Assembly: GCA_946222885.1 (NCBI GenBank)
Contig: CAMIAK010000003.1
Coordinates: forward strand, 62,001 to 126,000
Direction: 5' to 3'
From: an uncultured Nesterenkonia sp.
GTDB taxonomy: Bacteria > Actinomycetota > Actinomycetes > Actinomycetales > Micrococcaceae
DNA length: 64,000 nt
Shown here: positions 40,169 to 48,342 of the stretch, piece after piece
Numbering within the stretch: position 1 is the first letter of the stretch
Layout: each line of letters begins with the position of its first letter
Program-made: the position numbers and the translations under genes
The notes under the pieces: model-generated
Database searches by the model: none
What the model was told of the DNA's origin: nothing
Seen by the model: only the letters and a program-made list of their open reading frames with translations

Positions 40169-41278
40169 TCAGTCCACCAGCCACGTCTGCGAGCGCAGGT
40201 AGTTCTGCGCGACGTCCACGCTTCCCGGCACCTGGGCGGCCCAGATGGCCGGGGGCAGCGCGTCCTCGCGGTGGGTGGTGGTCCAGCCGAGCATGGTGAG
40301 CCGGCGCAGCATGCTCAGCGCGCAGGCGTGCTTCACATCCGCCTCGCTGAGCTCACGCACCGTCCGGTACCCGGCGATCCACTCCTTGGCGATCTGGGGC
40401 ACATAGGGCTCGTGCTCGATGAAGGAGAACGCCGAGGCGAAGTCGTAGAGCAGCCACCCTCCGCCGCAGTCGTCGAAGTCGATCACCGTGAGCACATCGT
40501 CATGGATCATGATGTTCGAAGGCCTCAGGTCCGCGTGGATCAGCCCCCATCCCGCGTCCCCCGGCGTCATGTCTGCGATGTGCTCCAGCGCAGCCCGTTC
40601 GGCCTCCTCCAGGATCTCCAGCTGCCCTGCGGTCAGCTCGGCTCCCCGCCAGTCGCCCCAGCGGCTGGTCTCCCCCAGCATGTCCTCCACCCGCCACTGG
40701 AACCGGTCGAAGCCCTCCGGGCGGGACCAGCGCAGCTGCTGATCATGGAAGGCCGCCGTCGTCGCACCGATCCTGCGGTAGTAGGAGGCGGGGTCCGGCA
40801 GGGTGTCGATGATGTCCTCCAGCACCTCGCCCTGGATGAAGGCGAAGGCCACCACGTGCCAGGGCGCCTCATCGGCCGGGGCGCCGTCGGCCTCGCTCCG
40901 GCTGAAGGTCAGCACCAGATCTCCGCCGGCCAGCGGCAGCACAGTGGGCACCCGGACATCGGTCCCCTCCCCCAGCGCCTGGACCCACTGCAGCTCGGAG
41001 CGGATCTGGCCGGGGTCCACGTATCCGGGGCGGTGGACCCGCAGCACGGCATAGGGCGCGCCGTCGACGTCGAGGCGGAAGGTCGCGTTCTCCGAGACCG
41101 CGATGAGCTTCAGCCTGATCCGCTCAGATGAGATCCCCCAGCCGGCGGCCACCTCGCGGGTGAGCCACCCCGGGGCCAGGTCCCCCTTGCTGAGCGCGGC
41201 GAAGGCGGTGAAGGGCTCGGCCGGCGCGGCCTCCTGCTCAGCGAGATCCGCGGCGGCGTTCGACAGTGTGTTCTGCAA
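40169..41278 (-). CDS. APH-family small-molecule kinase (hydroxylysine/ethanolamine kinase-like)
   Basis: 369 residues, start TTG at 41278 with GAGGAG eight bases upstream. Phosphotransferase motifs: HADLRPSNIMI (catalytic loop HxDxxxxN) and VIDFDDCGGGWLLYD (metal-binding DFD). The fold is that of choline, homoserine and aminoglycoside kinases. It is divergent from a class III aminotransferase-family gene; in animals and bacteria the same pair is hydroxylysine kinase (AGPHD1) plus a PLP phospholyase, or ethanolamine kinase plus ethanolamine-phosphate phospholyase. It is unlikely to be a resistance gene. Substrate unproven. Confidence 0.8.
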   Translation of the reverse strand: MQNTLSNAAADLAEQEAAPAEPFTAFAALSKGDLAPGWLTREVAAGWGISSERIRLKLIAVSENATFRLDVDGAPYAVLRVHRPGYVDPGQIRSELQWVQALGEGTDVRVPTVLPLAGGDLVLTFSRSEADGAPADEAPWHVVAFAFIQGEVLEDIIDTLPDPASYYRRIGATTAAFHDQQLRWSRPEGFDRFQWRVEDMLGETSRWGDWRGAELTAGQLEILEEAERAALEHIADMTPGDAGWGLIHADLRPSNIMIHDDVLTVIDFDDCGGGWLLYDFASAFSFIEHEPYVPQIAKEWIAGYRTVRELSEADVKHACALSMLRRLTMLGWTTTHREDALPPAIWAAQVPGSVDVAQNYLRSQTWLVD

Positions 41279-41595
41279 TGGAAGTGCTCCTCGTCCAGGC
41301 GAGGAGGGCTGGGTGCCTGCCCATACTGTGCCACGCCCACGGCCTCCTGCACCCCGGAGATCAGCCTTCCCGGGAAGGTTTTTACAGGCCTTTCACGCAG
41401 CCGGATCCCTGTAACGGACCATTTATCTGAGACGGGCCTTCTGTAACCTCCCGGAAACACCCCGGACAGCCGGCGTCGCAGTCCTGCTGGAAGGATGGGG
41501 CTGTACCGCTGGCAGAGGACCAGCGCCGCAGAACACGGAGGGTTTGGGTGCCCCCGACTGCCGACTCGAATCCCGCTCTGCCCAGAAGGAGCCCC
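41279..41595. promoter_or_regulatory. Divergent control region of the kinase/phospholyase pair
   Basis: 317 bp without a credible gene; a 61-codon plus-strand frame is unsupported. TTACAGG (41382-41388) and CCTGTAA (41408-41414) form an inverted repeat with 19-bp spacing, and CTGTAAC recurs at 41441-41447. These may be operator half-sites for the UTRA GntR encoded at 42970. AGAAGGAG at 41584-41591 is the ribosome-binding site of the next gene. Confidence 0.45.
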
Positions 41596-42939
41596 ATGGC
41601 CACGCGTTCCACCATCATGGACACCAACAGCTTCCGCGCCGAGCATGCCGCGGAGCTGGACCCCGAGACCCTCAAGCTGACCCAGCGCCGCGAAGAGGTC
41701 CTCGGCGGCTCCTACCGCCTCTTCTACCGCAGGCCGGTCCACCTGGTCCGCGGCGAGGGCCAGTACCTCTGGGATGCGAACGGCGAGAAGTACCTGGACA
41801 TGTACAACAACGTGGCCAGCATCGGGCACGCCCACCCCGCCGTGGTGGAGGCTGTGCATTCCCAGATGCAGCAGCTGAACACCCACACCCGGTACCTGCA
41901 CGAGCGCATCCTCGACTACACCGACGACCTGCGCGCCACCCTGCCGGACCACCTGGACTCCGCCGGCTACAAGGCCATGTACATGTGCACCGGCTCCGAG
42001 GCCAACGACCTCGCCCTGCGCGTGGCCAAGACCCACACCGGGGGCACCGGACTGATCGCCACCACCGAGGCCTACCATGGGAACTCGGAGCTCAGCTCCT
42101 CGGTCTCCCCCGCCCTCGGCTCCGGGCAGCCCATCGGCGAGAACGTCTGGCTGCTGCCCGCCCCGGACAGCTACCGCACCGGCGTGGAGGACATCGGCCC
42201 CTGGTTCGCCGCGAAGATCCGCAAGGCCATCGCAGACATGGAGTCCAAGGGCGTGAAGCTCGCCGGATTCATCGCCGACTCCATCTTCTCCTCCGACGGC
42301 GTGCTCCCCGGCAGCTACCTGAAGGAAGCCGTCGACGCCGTCCACGACTCCGGCGGCATCTTCATCGCCGATGAGGTCCAGCCCGGCTTCGCCCGCACCG
42401 GCGGCCAGTTCTGGGGCTTCGCCGCCCACGGCGTCACCCCGGACATCATCACCACCGGCAAGCCGATGGGCAACGGCATCCCGGTCTCCGGGCTGCTGGC
42501 CCGCGCCGAGGTGCTCGCCTCCTTCAGCGACACCATCCCCTACTTCAACACCTTCGGCGGCAACCCGGTCTCCATGGCCGCCGCCCAGGCGGTGCTGGAC
42601 GTGATCCGCCGCGAAGGCCTGCAGCAGCACGCCGAGGAGGTCGGCGCGGAGACGCTGCGCGCCTTCCAGGAGCTGGGACAGACCCACGACGCCGTCGGGG
42701 ACGTCCGCGGCGCCGGCCTGTTCATCGGCTTCGAGCTGGTCAAGGACCGCAGCACCCGGGAACCCGACCGGGAACTCGCCCTGGGCATGCTGGAGGAGCT
42801 GCGCTCCCGCGGCGTGCTGACCTCGGTGGCCGGGCCCCACGGCAATGTGCTGAAGCTGCGCCCGCCGCTGCCCTTCCAGCGCGAGGACATCGGCTGGGCC
42901 GCCGGCGCGCTGGACGAATCCCTCAAGGCGCTGAGCTGA
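41596..42939 (+). CDS. Class III aminotransferase-family PLP enzyme, probable amine-phosphate phospholyase
   Basis: 447 residues from ATG 41596 with a strong AGAAGGAG site; an upstream in-frame start lacks one. Conserved PLP-enzyme blocks: MYMCTGSEANDLALRVAK, ADEVQPGFARTG and TTGKPMGNGIPVSGL with the Schiff-base Lys. The N-terminal YNNVASIGHAHPAV and FNTFGGNPVSMAAA match the AGXT2L (ETNPPL/PHYKPL) branch, which removes phosphate and ammonia from O-phosphoethanolamine or 5-phosphohydroxylysine. With the divergent kinase it would form a two-step route; a true transaminase remains possible. Confidence 0.82.
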   Translation: MATRSTIMDTNSFRAEHAAELDPETLKLTQRREEVLGGSYRLFYRRPVHLVRGEGQYLWDANGEKYLDMYNNVASIGHAHPAVVEAVHSQMQQLNTHTRYLHERILDYTDDLRATLPDHLDSAGYKAMYMCTGSEANDLALRVAKTHTGGTGLIATTEAYHGNSELSSSVSPALGSGQPIGENVWLLPAPDSYRTGVEDIGPWFAAKIRKAIADMESKGVKLAGFIADSIFSSDGVLPGSYLKEAVDAVHDSGGIFIADEVQPGFARTGGQFWGFAAHGVTPDIITTGKPMGNGIPVSGLLARAEVLASFSDTIPYFNTFGGNPVSMAAAQAVLDVIRREGLQQHAEEVGAETLRAFQELGQTHDAVGDVRGAGLFIGFELVKDRSTREPDRELALGMLEELRSRGVLTSVAGPHGNVLKLRPPLPFQREDIGWAAGALDESLKALS

Positions 42940-42969
42940 GGCACCCGGCGGACTCCATAGAATGAGCAG

Positions 42970-43704
42970 ATGATGCGGCCAGAGGATCTCGAGCAGCGTC
43001 TCCTGCGTCTGCTGCGCGAGAACCGCTACCGCCCGGGCGAGCGGATCGGCACCGAACGCAGCCTCTCCGAGGAGCTCGGGGTCAGCCGCAGCGCCCTGCG
43101 CCAGGGGCTCGAACGCCTCGAGGCCCGGCATCTGGTCCGCCGTTCGCTGGGCCGCACCGGAGGCATCTTCGCCGACGACGGCAGGATCCAGCGCCACCTC
43201 AACACGGTCCAGGGCGTCCCGGACATGGTCCGCCAGCAGGGCCTGGACGTGGAGACCCGCGTGCTGCGCGCCGAGCTGGCCCAGCCCTACCCGGAGGAGC
43301 GCCGGGCACTGGCCCTCGAGGCCGCCGCCCCGGTGTTCCGCGTAGTCCGCATCCGGCACGCCGGGAAGGAGAGCTGGTCGCTGGACACCTCGGTGCTGCC
43401 GGCGCGGCGCTTCCCCGGGCTGCTCTCCGAGGACCTCACCGGCTCCCTGTACACTCTGCTCACCCAGGGCCACGGGCTGACCGTGGACCGGGCCGAGGAG
43501 ACGGTGGAGGCGACGACGGCGAGCGCGGAGCAGGCCGAGGCGCTGGGCATCGCCGAGGGATCAGTCCTGCTGGAGATCCACCGGGTCACCTATGACGAGG
43601 ACGACGTCCCGGCCGAATACGCCCACGACTTCTTCCGCGCCGACCGCACCCGGATGCACATGCAGAAGGTCGGCACCAACTGGAAGCGGCTCAGCCGGGG
43701 CTGA
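42970..43704 (+). CDS. GntR-family regulator with UTRA domain
   Basis: 244 residues. The winged helix contains RIGTERSLSEELGVSRSALRQGLERL, and the effector-binding UTRA domain (about 85-235) shows APVFRVVRIRHAGKESWSLDTS and ILLEIHRVTYDEDDVPAEYAHDFFRADR-like spacing. HutC-type UTRA regulators sense small catabolites. It is 30 bp after the phospholyase-like gene in the same direction and is its likely regulator. Confidence 0.85.
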   Translation: MMRPEDLEQRLLRLLRENRYRPGERIGTERSLSEELGVSRSALRQGLERLEARHLVRRSLGRTGGIFADDGRIQRHLNTVQGVPDMVRQQGLDVETRVLRAELAQPYPEERRALALEAAAPVFRVVRIRHAGKESWSLDTSVLPARRFPGLLSEDLTGSLYTLLTQGHGLTVDRAEETVEATTASAEQAEALGIAEGSVLLEIHRVTYDEDDVPAEYAHDFFRADRTRMHMQKVGTNWKRLSRG

Positions 43705-43728
43705 GCCGAGCGGGCGGAGGACGGCGCC

Positions 43729-44439
43729 TCAGACCACCTTCTCCTTGAGGAAGGTCACCGAACGCTCCCAGGCCAGCTGGGCCTTCTCGGCGTCGTAGGT
43801 GCCGATGAGGTTCTCGTCGTTGTGGAAGGCATGGCCGGCGTCGTAGTAGAAGAACTCGACCTCGGCTCCGGACTCCTCGCGGATCTGGGCCTCCTGCTGC
43901 CGGGCCTTCTCCGGGGGATACATCTCGTCCTGGTTCGCGTAGTGGCCCTGCACCGCGGCCTTCACCCCGGTGTAGGTCTCCGGGACGGCCTGGCCGACGC
44001 CGTAGAACGGCAGCGCGGCGGAGATCTTCTCCCCCTGCTGCGCGGCGAGCGCCAGGACGAAGCCGCCGCCCATGCAGAAGCCGATCGCGCCCACGGTCCT
44101 GGAGGTGACCTTGTCATGGTCCAGCAGGAAGTCGGTGGCGCCGGCCAGCTGGCGGGCGCCCTCCTCCGCCGGGAGCTTGGACATCATCTCTCCGGCCTCG
44201 TCGCCGTCGTGGGTGATCCACCCGCCGTAGAGGTCCGGGGCCAGGGCGACGAAGCCCTGATCGGCCAGGCGGTCGGCGACCTCCTTGATGTGGTCGGTCA
44301 GGCCCCACCACTCCTGGATGACGATGACCCCCGGCCCGGAGCCCGACGCCGGCAGCGCCAGGTACCCGTGGCCGGTATCAGTCACATCCGCCGTGGAGAG
44401 TGGGAAGGTGATGTTCTGATGCGGAGTCTTCTCAGCCAT
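43729..44439 (-). CDS. Dienelactone hydrolase-family protein
   Basis: 236 residues from ATG 44439; the longer open frame upstream is antisense shadow of the Mrp genes. Motifs: GVIVIQEWWGLTDHI, the nucleophile elbow GFCMGGG (Cys), and the His region YYDAGHAFHN, with Asp in NQDEMYPP. It is a Cys-type alpha/beta hydrolase that may open lactones or thioesters. The neighbouring genes give no pathway. It is convergent with the GntR gene and divergent from the Mrp operon. Confidence 0.85.
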   Translation of the reverse strand: MAEKTPHQNITFPLSTADVTDTGHGYLALPASGSGPGVIVIQEWWGLTDHIKEVADRLADQGFVALAPDLYGGWITHDGDEAGEMMSKLPAEEGARQLAGATDFLLDHDKVTSRTVGAIGFCMGGGFVLALAAQQGEKISAALPFYGVGQAVPETYTGVKAAVQGHYANQDEMYPPEKARQQEAQIREESGAEVEFFYYDAGHAFHNDENLIGTYDAEKAQLAWERSVTFLKEKVV

Positions 44440-44524
44440 GGCACCGACTCTAGTAGCGATCCGGCCTGATAGAAATAGGAGGGGAGTCAGGAGTGCGGAA
44501 CGCAGATCGTCAGGGGGTGCCGCT

Positions 44525-44896
44525 GTGCCATCATCCGTGGTCTCCGCGGTGCTCAGCGCGGTCCTGATCATCCTGCTGCTGAACCTGGTGGTCGCCCTGG
44601 TCGTCTTCGCCCGCCGCTCGCTGGCCAACAACTGGCTGCTGGTGACCCTGCTGGCCGGCACCAGCGGCGCCGCACTGACCGGGATCCTCGCCGTGCTGGC
44701 CGAGGACGGCCGGCGCTTCGCCGACGTCGCCCTGGTGCTCACCGGAACCGCGGCAGTCACCGCAGCGGTCCGCGCCGGTGCCGAGCGGCGCCGCATCCCG
44801 CTGCGGCGGCAGCCGCATGAGGCTCCCGGGGAGGACGCGGCCCAGGAGCGTGAGGTCTCCGGACCGACGCAGCCCCGGGCAGGTGAGGGCCCATGA
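44525..44896 (+). CDS. mrpF: Na+/H+ antiporter subunit F (MrpF/MnhF)
   Basis: 123 residues from a GTG at 44525 after AGGGGGTG; a frame from 44438 adds a shadow N-terminus. Three hydrophobic segments (VLSAVLIILLLNLVVALVV, WLLVTLLAGTSGAALTGIL and ADVALVLTGTAAVTAAV) are the MrpF pattern, followed by a charged tail longer than in most homologues. Its stop overlaps the next start (ATGA). Confidence 0.8.
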   Translation: MPSSVVSAVLSAVLIILLLNLVVALVVFARRSLANNWLLVTLLAGTSGAALTGILAVLAEDGRRFADVALVLTGTAAVTAAVRAGAERRRIPLRRQPHEAPGEDAAQEREVSGPTQPRAGEGP

Positions 44897-45285
44897 TCGA
44901 GGTGGCCGCCGATGCCCTCGGCCTGCTGCTGATCATCGCCGGGGCCCTGTTCTTCGCCGCCGGGACCGTCGCGCTGATCCGCTTCCCCGGGGTCCGCAAC
45001 CGCCTGCACGCCCTCACCAAGGCCGACAACCTGGGACTGGGGCTGATCATGGCCGGCTCCGCCCTGCTGCTGGGCTCCTGGACCGCCGCCGGCGTCCTGC
45101 TGCTGACCTGGCTGCTGGCACTCGGGGCGGCATCGGTCTCCGCCCATGTGCTCGCTGAGATCGAGGTGCGCCAGCTGGAGGAGGGCACCGATGACCTGGA
45201 CTCCCAGGCATACGCCGACGGCGACTTCGAGGACTTCGGGCCCAGCTCCCGCGCAGGCTCCGCACAGGCGGGTGATCAGCCGTGA
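44893..45285 (+). CDS. mrpG: Na+/H+ antiporter subunit G (MrpG/MnhG)
   Basis: 130 residues with three membrane spans and the MrpG core TVALIRFPGVRNRLHALTKADNLGLGLIM, the family's most recognisable motif. The last 35 residues are acidic and cytoplasmic. It overlaps both neighbours by four bases. Confidence 0.88.
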   Translation: MIEVAADALGLLLIIAGALFFAAGTVALIRFPGVRNRLHALTKADNLGLGLIMAGSALLLGSWTAAGVLLLTWLLALGAASVSAHVLAEIEVRQLEEGTDDLDSQAYADGDFEDFGPSSRAGSAQAGDQP

Positions 45286-46355
45286 CCGCCGCCCTGACCC
45301 TCCCTCCTGCCCTGACCCTCCTCCCCGTCTTCGCGGAGCTGGACCTCGCCGACCTCGCCCTGGGCCTGGCAGTGCTGGCCGCCGTGGGCTGTGCGGTCAT
45401 CCCACGGTCCCGCCTGGCCCTGGCCGCCGGGTTCCTGGGTCTGGGCGCCCTGACCTCGCTGGCCTGGCTGCGGCTGGGCAGCGTGGACGTCGGGCTGGCC
45501 GAGGCCGGGATCGGCGGCGGCATCCTGGGCGCCCTGCTGGTGTGGCTGGCGATCCGCAGCCCCAGCTCCGCCTCCCCGGACACCGCCCCCAATGCGCTGA
45601 GCGCCGACGACGGCGCCGACCCCTCCCAGAGCGAGAGCTCCCTGGACCGCAGCCGCCCGGCCCGGCGCTGGCTGCGGCCCCTGCTGGGCAGCGCGGCCGG
45701 GGCGGCGATCGCCGTCGGGCTGTGCCTGGTGTGGCTGGAGATCTCCCAGACCCTGCCGGCCTGGGAGGAGCCGCTGGATGCGGAGATGGCAGGCACCGGG
45801 GTCACCCATGAGATCACCGGGGTGCTGCTGGCCTTCCGCGCCTATGACACCCTGCTGGAGTCGGCGGTGCTGATGCTGGCCGGGGTCGCCGTGATCGCCC
45901 TGGGCCGCGACGCCGGCCTGCACCAGTTGGCCGAGCCGCAGCCCCCGGTCCCCTCCCCCATGCACTGGCTGGTGCGGGTCAGCGCCCCGGTGCTGCTGCT
46001 GGCCGGGCTGTGGCTGCTCTTCGCCGGCAGCTCAGACTCCGGCGGCGCCTTCCAGTCCGGGGCTGTGCTCTGCGCGCTGCTGATCCTGCTGCGCACCGCT
46101 CACGCCTTCCCTGCCCGGAAGCGGGTGGAGCCGTGGGTGCGGCCGCTGCTGGTGGCCGGCGTCGTCGTCTTCATCCTGGCAGGGCTGGCCGGGCCGCTGC
46201 TGGCGGATCCGGTGATGGGCGAACCCTGGCTGAGCTGGCAGCCGGAGTGGGCCGCCGCAGCGGTGCTCACCGTGGAGATCATGCTGACCCTGGGGATCGC
46301 CGCCGGGCTCTTCCTGATGTACCTGACCCTTGAGAACCCGCAGGGGGTGCAGTGA
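45282..46355 (+). CDS. mrpB: DUF4040-MrpB fusion subunit
   Basis: 357 residues in two halves. The N-terminal part (about 15-90), with SVDVGLAEAGIGGGILGALLVW, matches the DUF4040 domain that normally ends MrpA. The C-terminal half (about 210-357) is MrpB-like, with VLLLAGLWLLFAGSSDSGGAFQSGAVLCALLILL. The acidic linker with SADDGADPSQSES is variable. The layout shows that the MrpA C-terminus has moved to this protein, as in other actinobacterial and archaeal split Mrp complexes. Confidence 0.82.
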   Translation: MTAALTLPPALTLLPVFAELDLADLALGLAVLAAVGCAVIPRSRLALAAGFLGLGALTSLAWLRLGSVDVGLAEAGIGGGILGALLVWLAIRSPSSASPDTAPNALSADDGADPSQSESSLDRSRPARRWLRPLLGSAAGAAIAVGLCLVWLEISQTLPAWEEPLDAEMAGTGVTHEITGVLLAFRAYDTLLESAVLMLAGVAVIALGRDAGLHQLAEPQPPVPSPMHWLVRVSAPVLLLAGLWLLFAGSSDSGGAFQSGAVLCALLILLRTAHAFPARKRVEPWVRPLLVAGVVVFILAGLAGPLLADPVMGEPWLSWQPEWAAAAVLTVEIMLTLGIAAGLFLMYLTLENPQGVQ

Positions 46356-46696
46356 TGGAGGCTGCAGCCCTCTGGTATCTGCTGCTGGGCAGCGTAGTGG
46401 CGGTGGCCGGGACGGTCCGGCTGCTGCTGAGCCGCGATCTGATGGCCCGGCTGGTGGCCATGAACGTGGTCGGCATCGGCTCGCTGCTGATCCTGCTCTC
46501 ACTGGGGGCTCGTTCGGAGGGGGTCGTCCCGGATCCGGTGCTCTCTGCGCTGGTGATCACCGGCCTGGTCATCACCGTGGCCTTCACCGGCGTGGGCGCA
46601 GTGCTGATCCGGCGCATCGAGGGCGCCCAGGACGAGACCCCCTATGAGAGGGACCCTGATCGGACGAATCCCGGGCAGAGGGGAGGCCCGCAGTGA
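46355..46696 (+). CDS. mrpC: Na+/H+ antiporter subunit C (MrpC/MnhC, NuoK-like)
   Basis: 113 residues with three helices. LLLSRDLMARLVAMNVVGIGSLLILL and ALVITGLVITVAFTGVGAVLI follow the NuoK/MrpC pattern, including the conserved small-polar N in helix 2. The start may be the ATG at 46355 or the GTG one codon earlier; both overlap the preceding stop. Confidence 0.85.
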   Translation: MEAAALWYLLLGSVVAVAGTVRLLLSRDLMARLVAMNVVGIGSLLILLSLGARSEGVVPDPVLSALVITGLVITVAFTGVGAVLIRRIEGAQDETPYERDPDRTNPGQRGGPQ

Positions 46697-48342
46697 CCCT
46701 CCCCGAGTTCTCCCTGGCCGCGGCGGTGCTGCTGCCGCTGCTGGCCTCCGCGGTCTCGGTGCTGCTGGGGCACCGGGCCCGCCGCGGCCTCGGCGTGCTG
46801 ACCGCCGCCGTCGTGACGGTCCTCTGCATGGTGGTGCTGCGCGAGGCCGTCTCCGGTGAGACCGCCGAACTGGTGCTGGGCGGCTACGCGGCCCCGCTGG
46901 GCATCCACCTGCGCGCCGACGGGCTCTCCGTGCTGTTCCTGGCCCTGGCGGCGGTGGTGGGCACAGTGGTGACCGTCTACGCGGCGATGATGCCGGTGAG
47001 CACCGGACAGCGGATCGTCACCTCAGCAGCCGAAGGGACGCCCGACGCCGGCCGCTGGCAGCCCTCCCATCCCGGCTTCTGGCCGCTGTGGCTGGGCTGC
47101 TGGGCCGGGCTGAACGCGGTGTTCGTCTCCGGGGACCTGTTCAACACCTATGTGGGGCTGGAGCTGGTGGGCCTGAGCGCAGTGGCGCTGGTCGCCCTGG
47201 GCGGGCGCAGCTCCTGGACCTCGGCGCTGCGCTATCTGTTCGTGGCGGTGCTGGGCTCGCTGCTGTTCCTGATCGGCATCGGGCTGCTGCTCTCGGCGAC
47301 GGGCACCCTGGACTGGTCCCAGGCCGGCGAGCGCCTGGAGGAGACCCCGGAGGCGCATGCGGCCGCAGTCTTCGCGCTGTGCCTGATGAGTGTGGGGCTG
47401 GGCCTGAAGCTGGCGCTGATGCCCATGCACCGGTGGCTGATCCCTGCCCACGCCGGTGCCCCGGGCGCGGTCTCCCCGCTGCTCTCGGCCCTGGTGATCA
47501 AGGCGGCGCTGTTCGTGCTGCTGCGCGTGTGGCTGTGGGTGATGCCGCTGGAGGCGACTTCCCCGGAAGGCACCGTCGCCCCCGGGGTGACGGACGCGGT
47601 GACGGTGCTGGCCTGGATCCTGGGCGGGATGGGCGCCGCCGCAGTGCTGCTGGGATCGGTGATGGCGCTGCGCCAGGATCGGCTCAAGCCGCTGGTGGCC
47701 TATTCCACCGTGGCCCAGGTGGGCTACTGGTTCCTGTTCCTGCCGCTGCTGCTGGACCCGGAGGCCGGTGCCCTGGAGGGTCAGCCGGGCACCACGCTGG
47801 CCGACGACGCCGTGCTCTCGGGTGCCTTCGGCGGTTCGGTGGCGCTGGCGCTGGGGCACGGGATCGCCAAGGCAGGGCTGTTCCTGGCCGCGGGCCTGCT
47901 GAAGGACCTCTACGGCACCGATGAGATGGAGCGGCTGCGCGGCGCCGGACGGAACCATCCCATGCTGATCATGGCGATGGGCCTGTGCGCGGTGGGGCTG
48001 ATCGGGCTGCCGGTCTCGCTGGGCTTCACCGGGAAATGGCAGCTGGCGACCTCCGCGGTGGCCGCCGAGCACTGGTGGCTGGTGGCGGTGCTGGTGCTGG
48101 GCACCCTGCTCAGCGCCGGGTATATGCTGCGCGCCGTCGCCCCGCTGCTGCTCCAGCCCTCCGATGACTCCGGCGTCTCTGCCGTTCTGAGTCCCGAAGA
48201 GGGCTCAGAACGGCCAGAACGCGGAGGTCAGCGCATCAGGATGGCGGAGGCCGCACCCTTCGCGCTGGGGACGCTGACCGTGCTGACCGGATTCCTGAGC
48301 GTGGGGATCGACTCGCTGCTGGGGGTGGGCGCACCGTGGTGA
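46693..48342 (+). CDS. Proton-translocating Mrp subunit (MrpD/NuoN-like), first copy
   Basis: 549 residues with about 14 helices and the Proton_antipo_M domain: FVSGDLFNTYVGLELVGLSAVAL, the discontinuous-helix Lys/Glu region LGLKLALMPMHRWLIPAHAG, SALVIKAALFVLLRV and YSTVAQVGYWFLF. A C-terminal polar insert, SPEEGSERPERGG, precedes the last helix. One of three such subunits in the operon, a composition that differs from the standard A-D pair. Confidence 0.88.
   Translation: MTLPEFSLAAAVLLPLLASAVSVLLGHRARRGLGVLTAAVVTVLCMVVLREAVSGETAELVLGGYAAPLGIHLRADGLSVLFLALAAVVGTVVTVYAAMMPVSTGQRIVTSAAEGTPDAGRWQPSHPGFWPLWLGCWAGLNAVFVSGDLFNTYVGLELVGLSAVALVALGGRSSWTSALRYLFVAVLGSLLFLIGIGLLLSATGTLDWSQAGERLEETPEAHAAAVFALCLMSVGLGLKLALMPMHRWLIPAHAGAPGAVSPLLSALVIKAALFVLLRVWLWVMPLEATSPEGTVAPGVTDAVTVLAWILGGMGAAAVLLGSVMALRQDRLKPLVAYSTVAQVGYWFLFLPLLLDPEAGALEGQPGTTLADDAVLSGAFGGSVALALGHGIAKAGLFLAAGLLKDLYGTDEMERLRGAGRNHPMLIMAMGLCAVGLIGLPVSLGFTGKWQLATSAVAAEHWWLVAVLVLGTLLSAGYMLRAVAPLLLQPSDDSGVSAVLSPEEGSERPERGGQRIRMAEAAPFALGTLTVLTGFLSVGIDSLLGVGAPW

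Noticed and set aside
40169..41278. Aminoglycoside resistance kinase
   Set aside because: Same fold, but the neighbouring PLP enzyme and UTRA regulator point to catabolism, and it lacks specific APH drug-resistance features.
41110..43473. 787-codon minus-strand open frame
   Set aside because: Overlaps the class III aminotransferase, GntR and kinase genes in antisense; no start site or recognisable domain.
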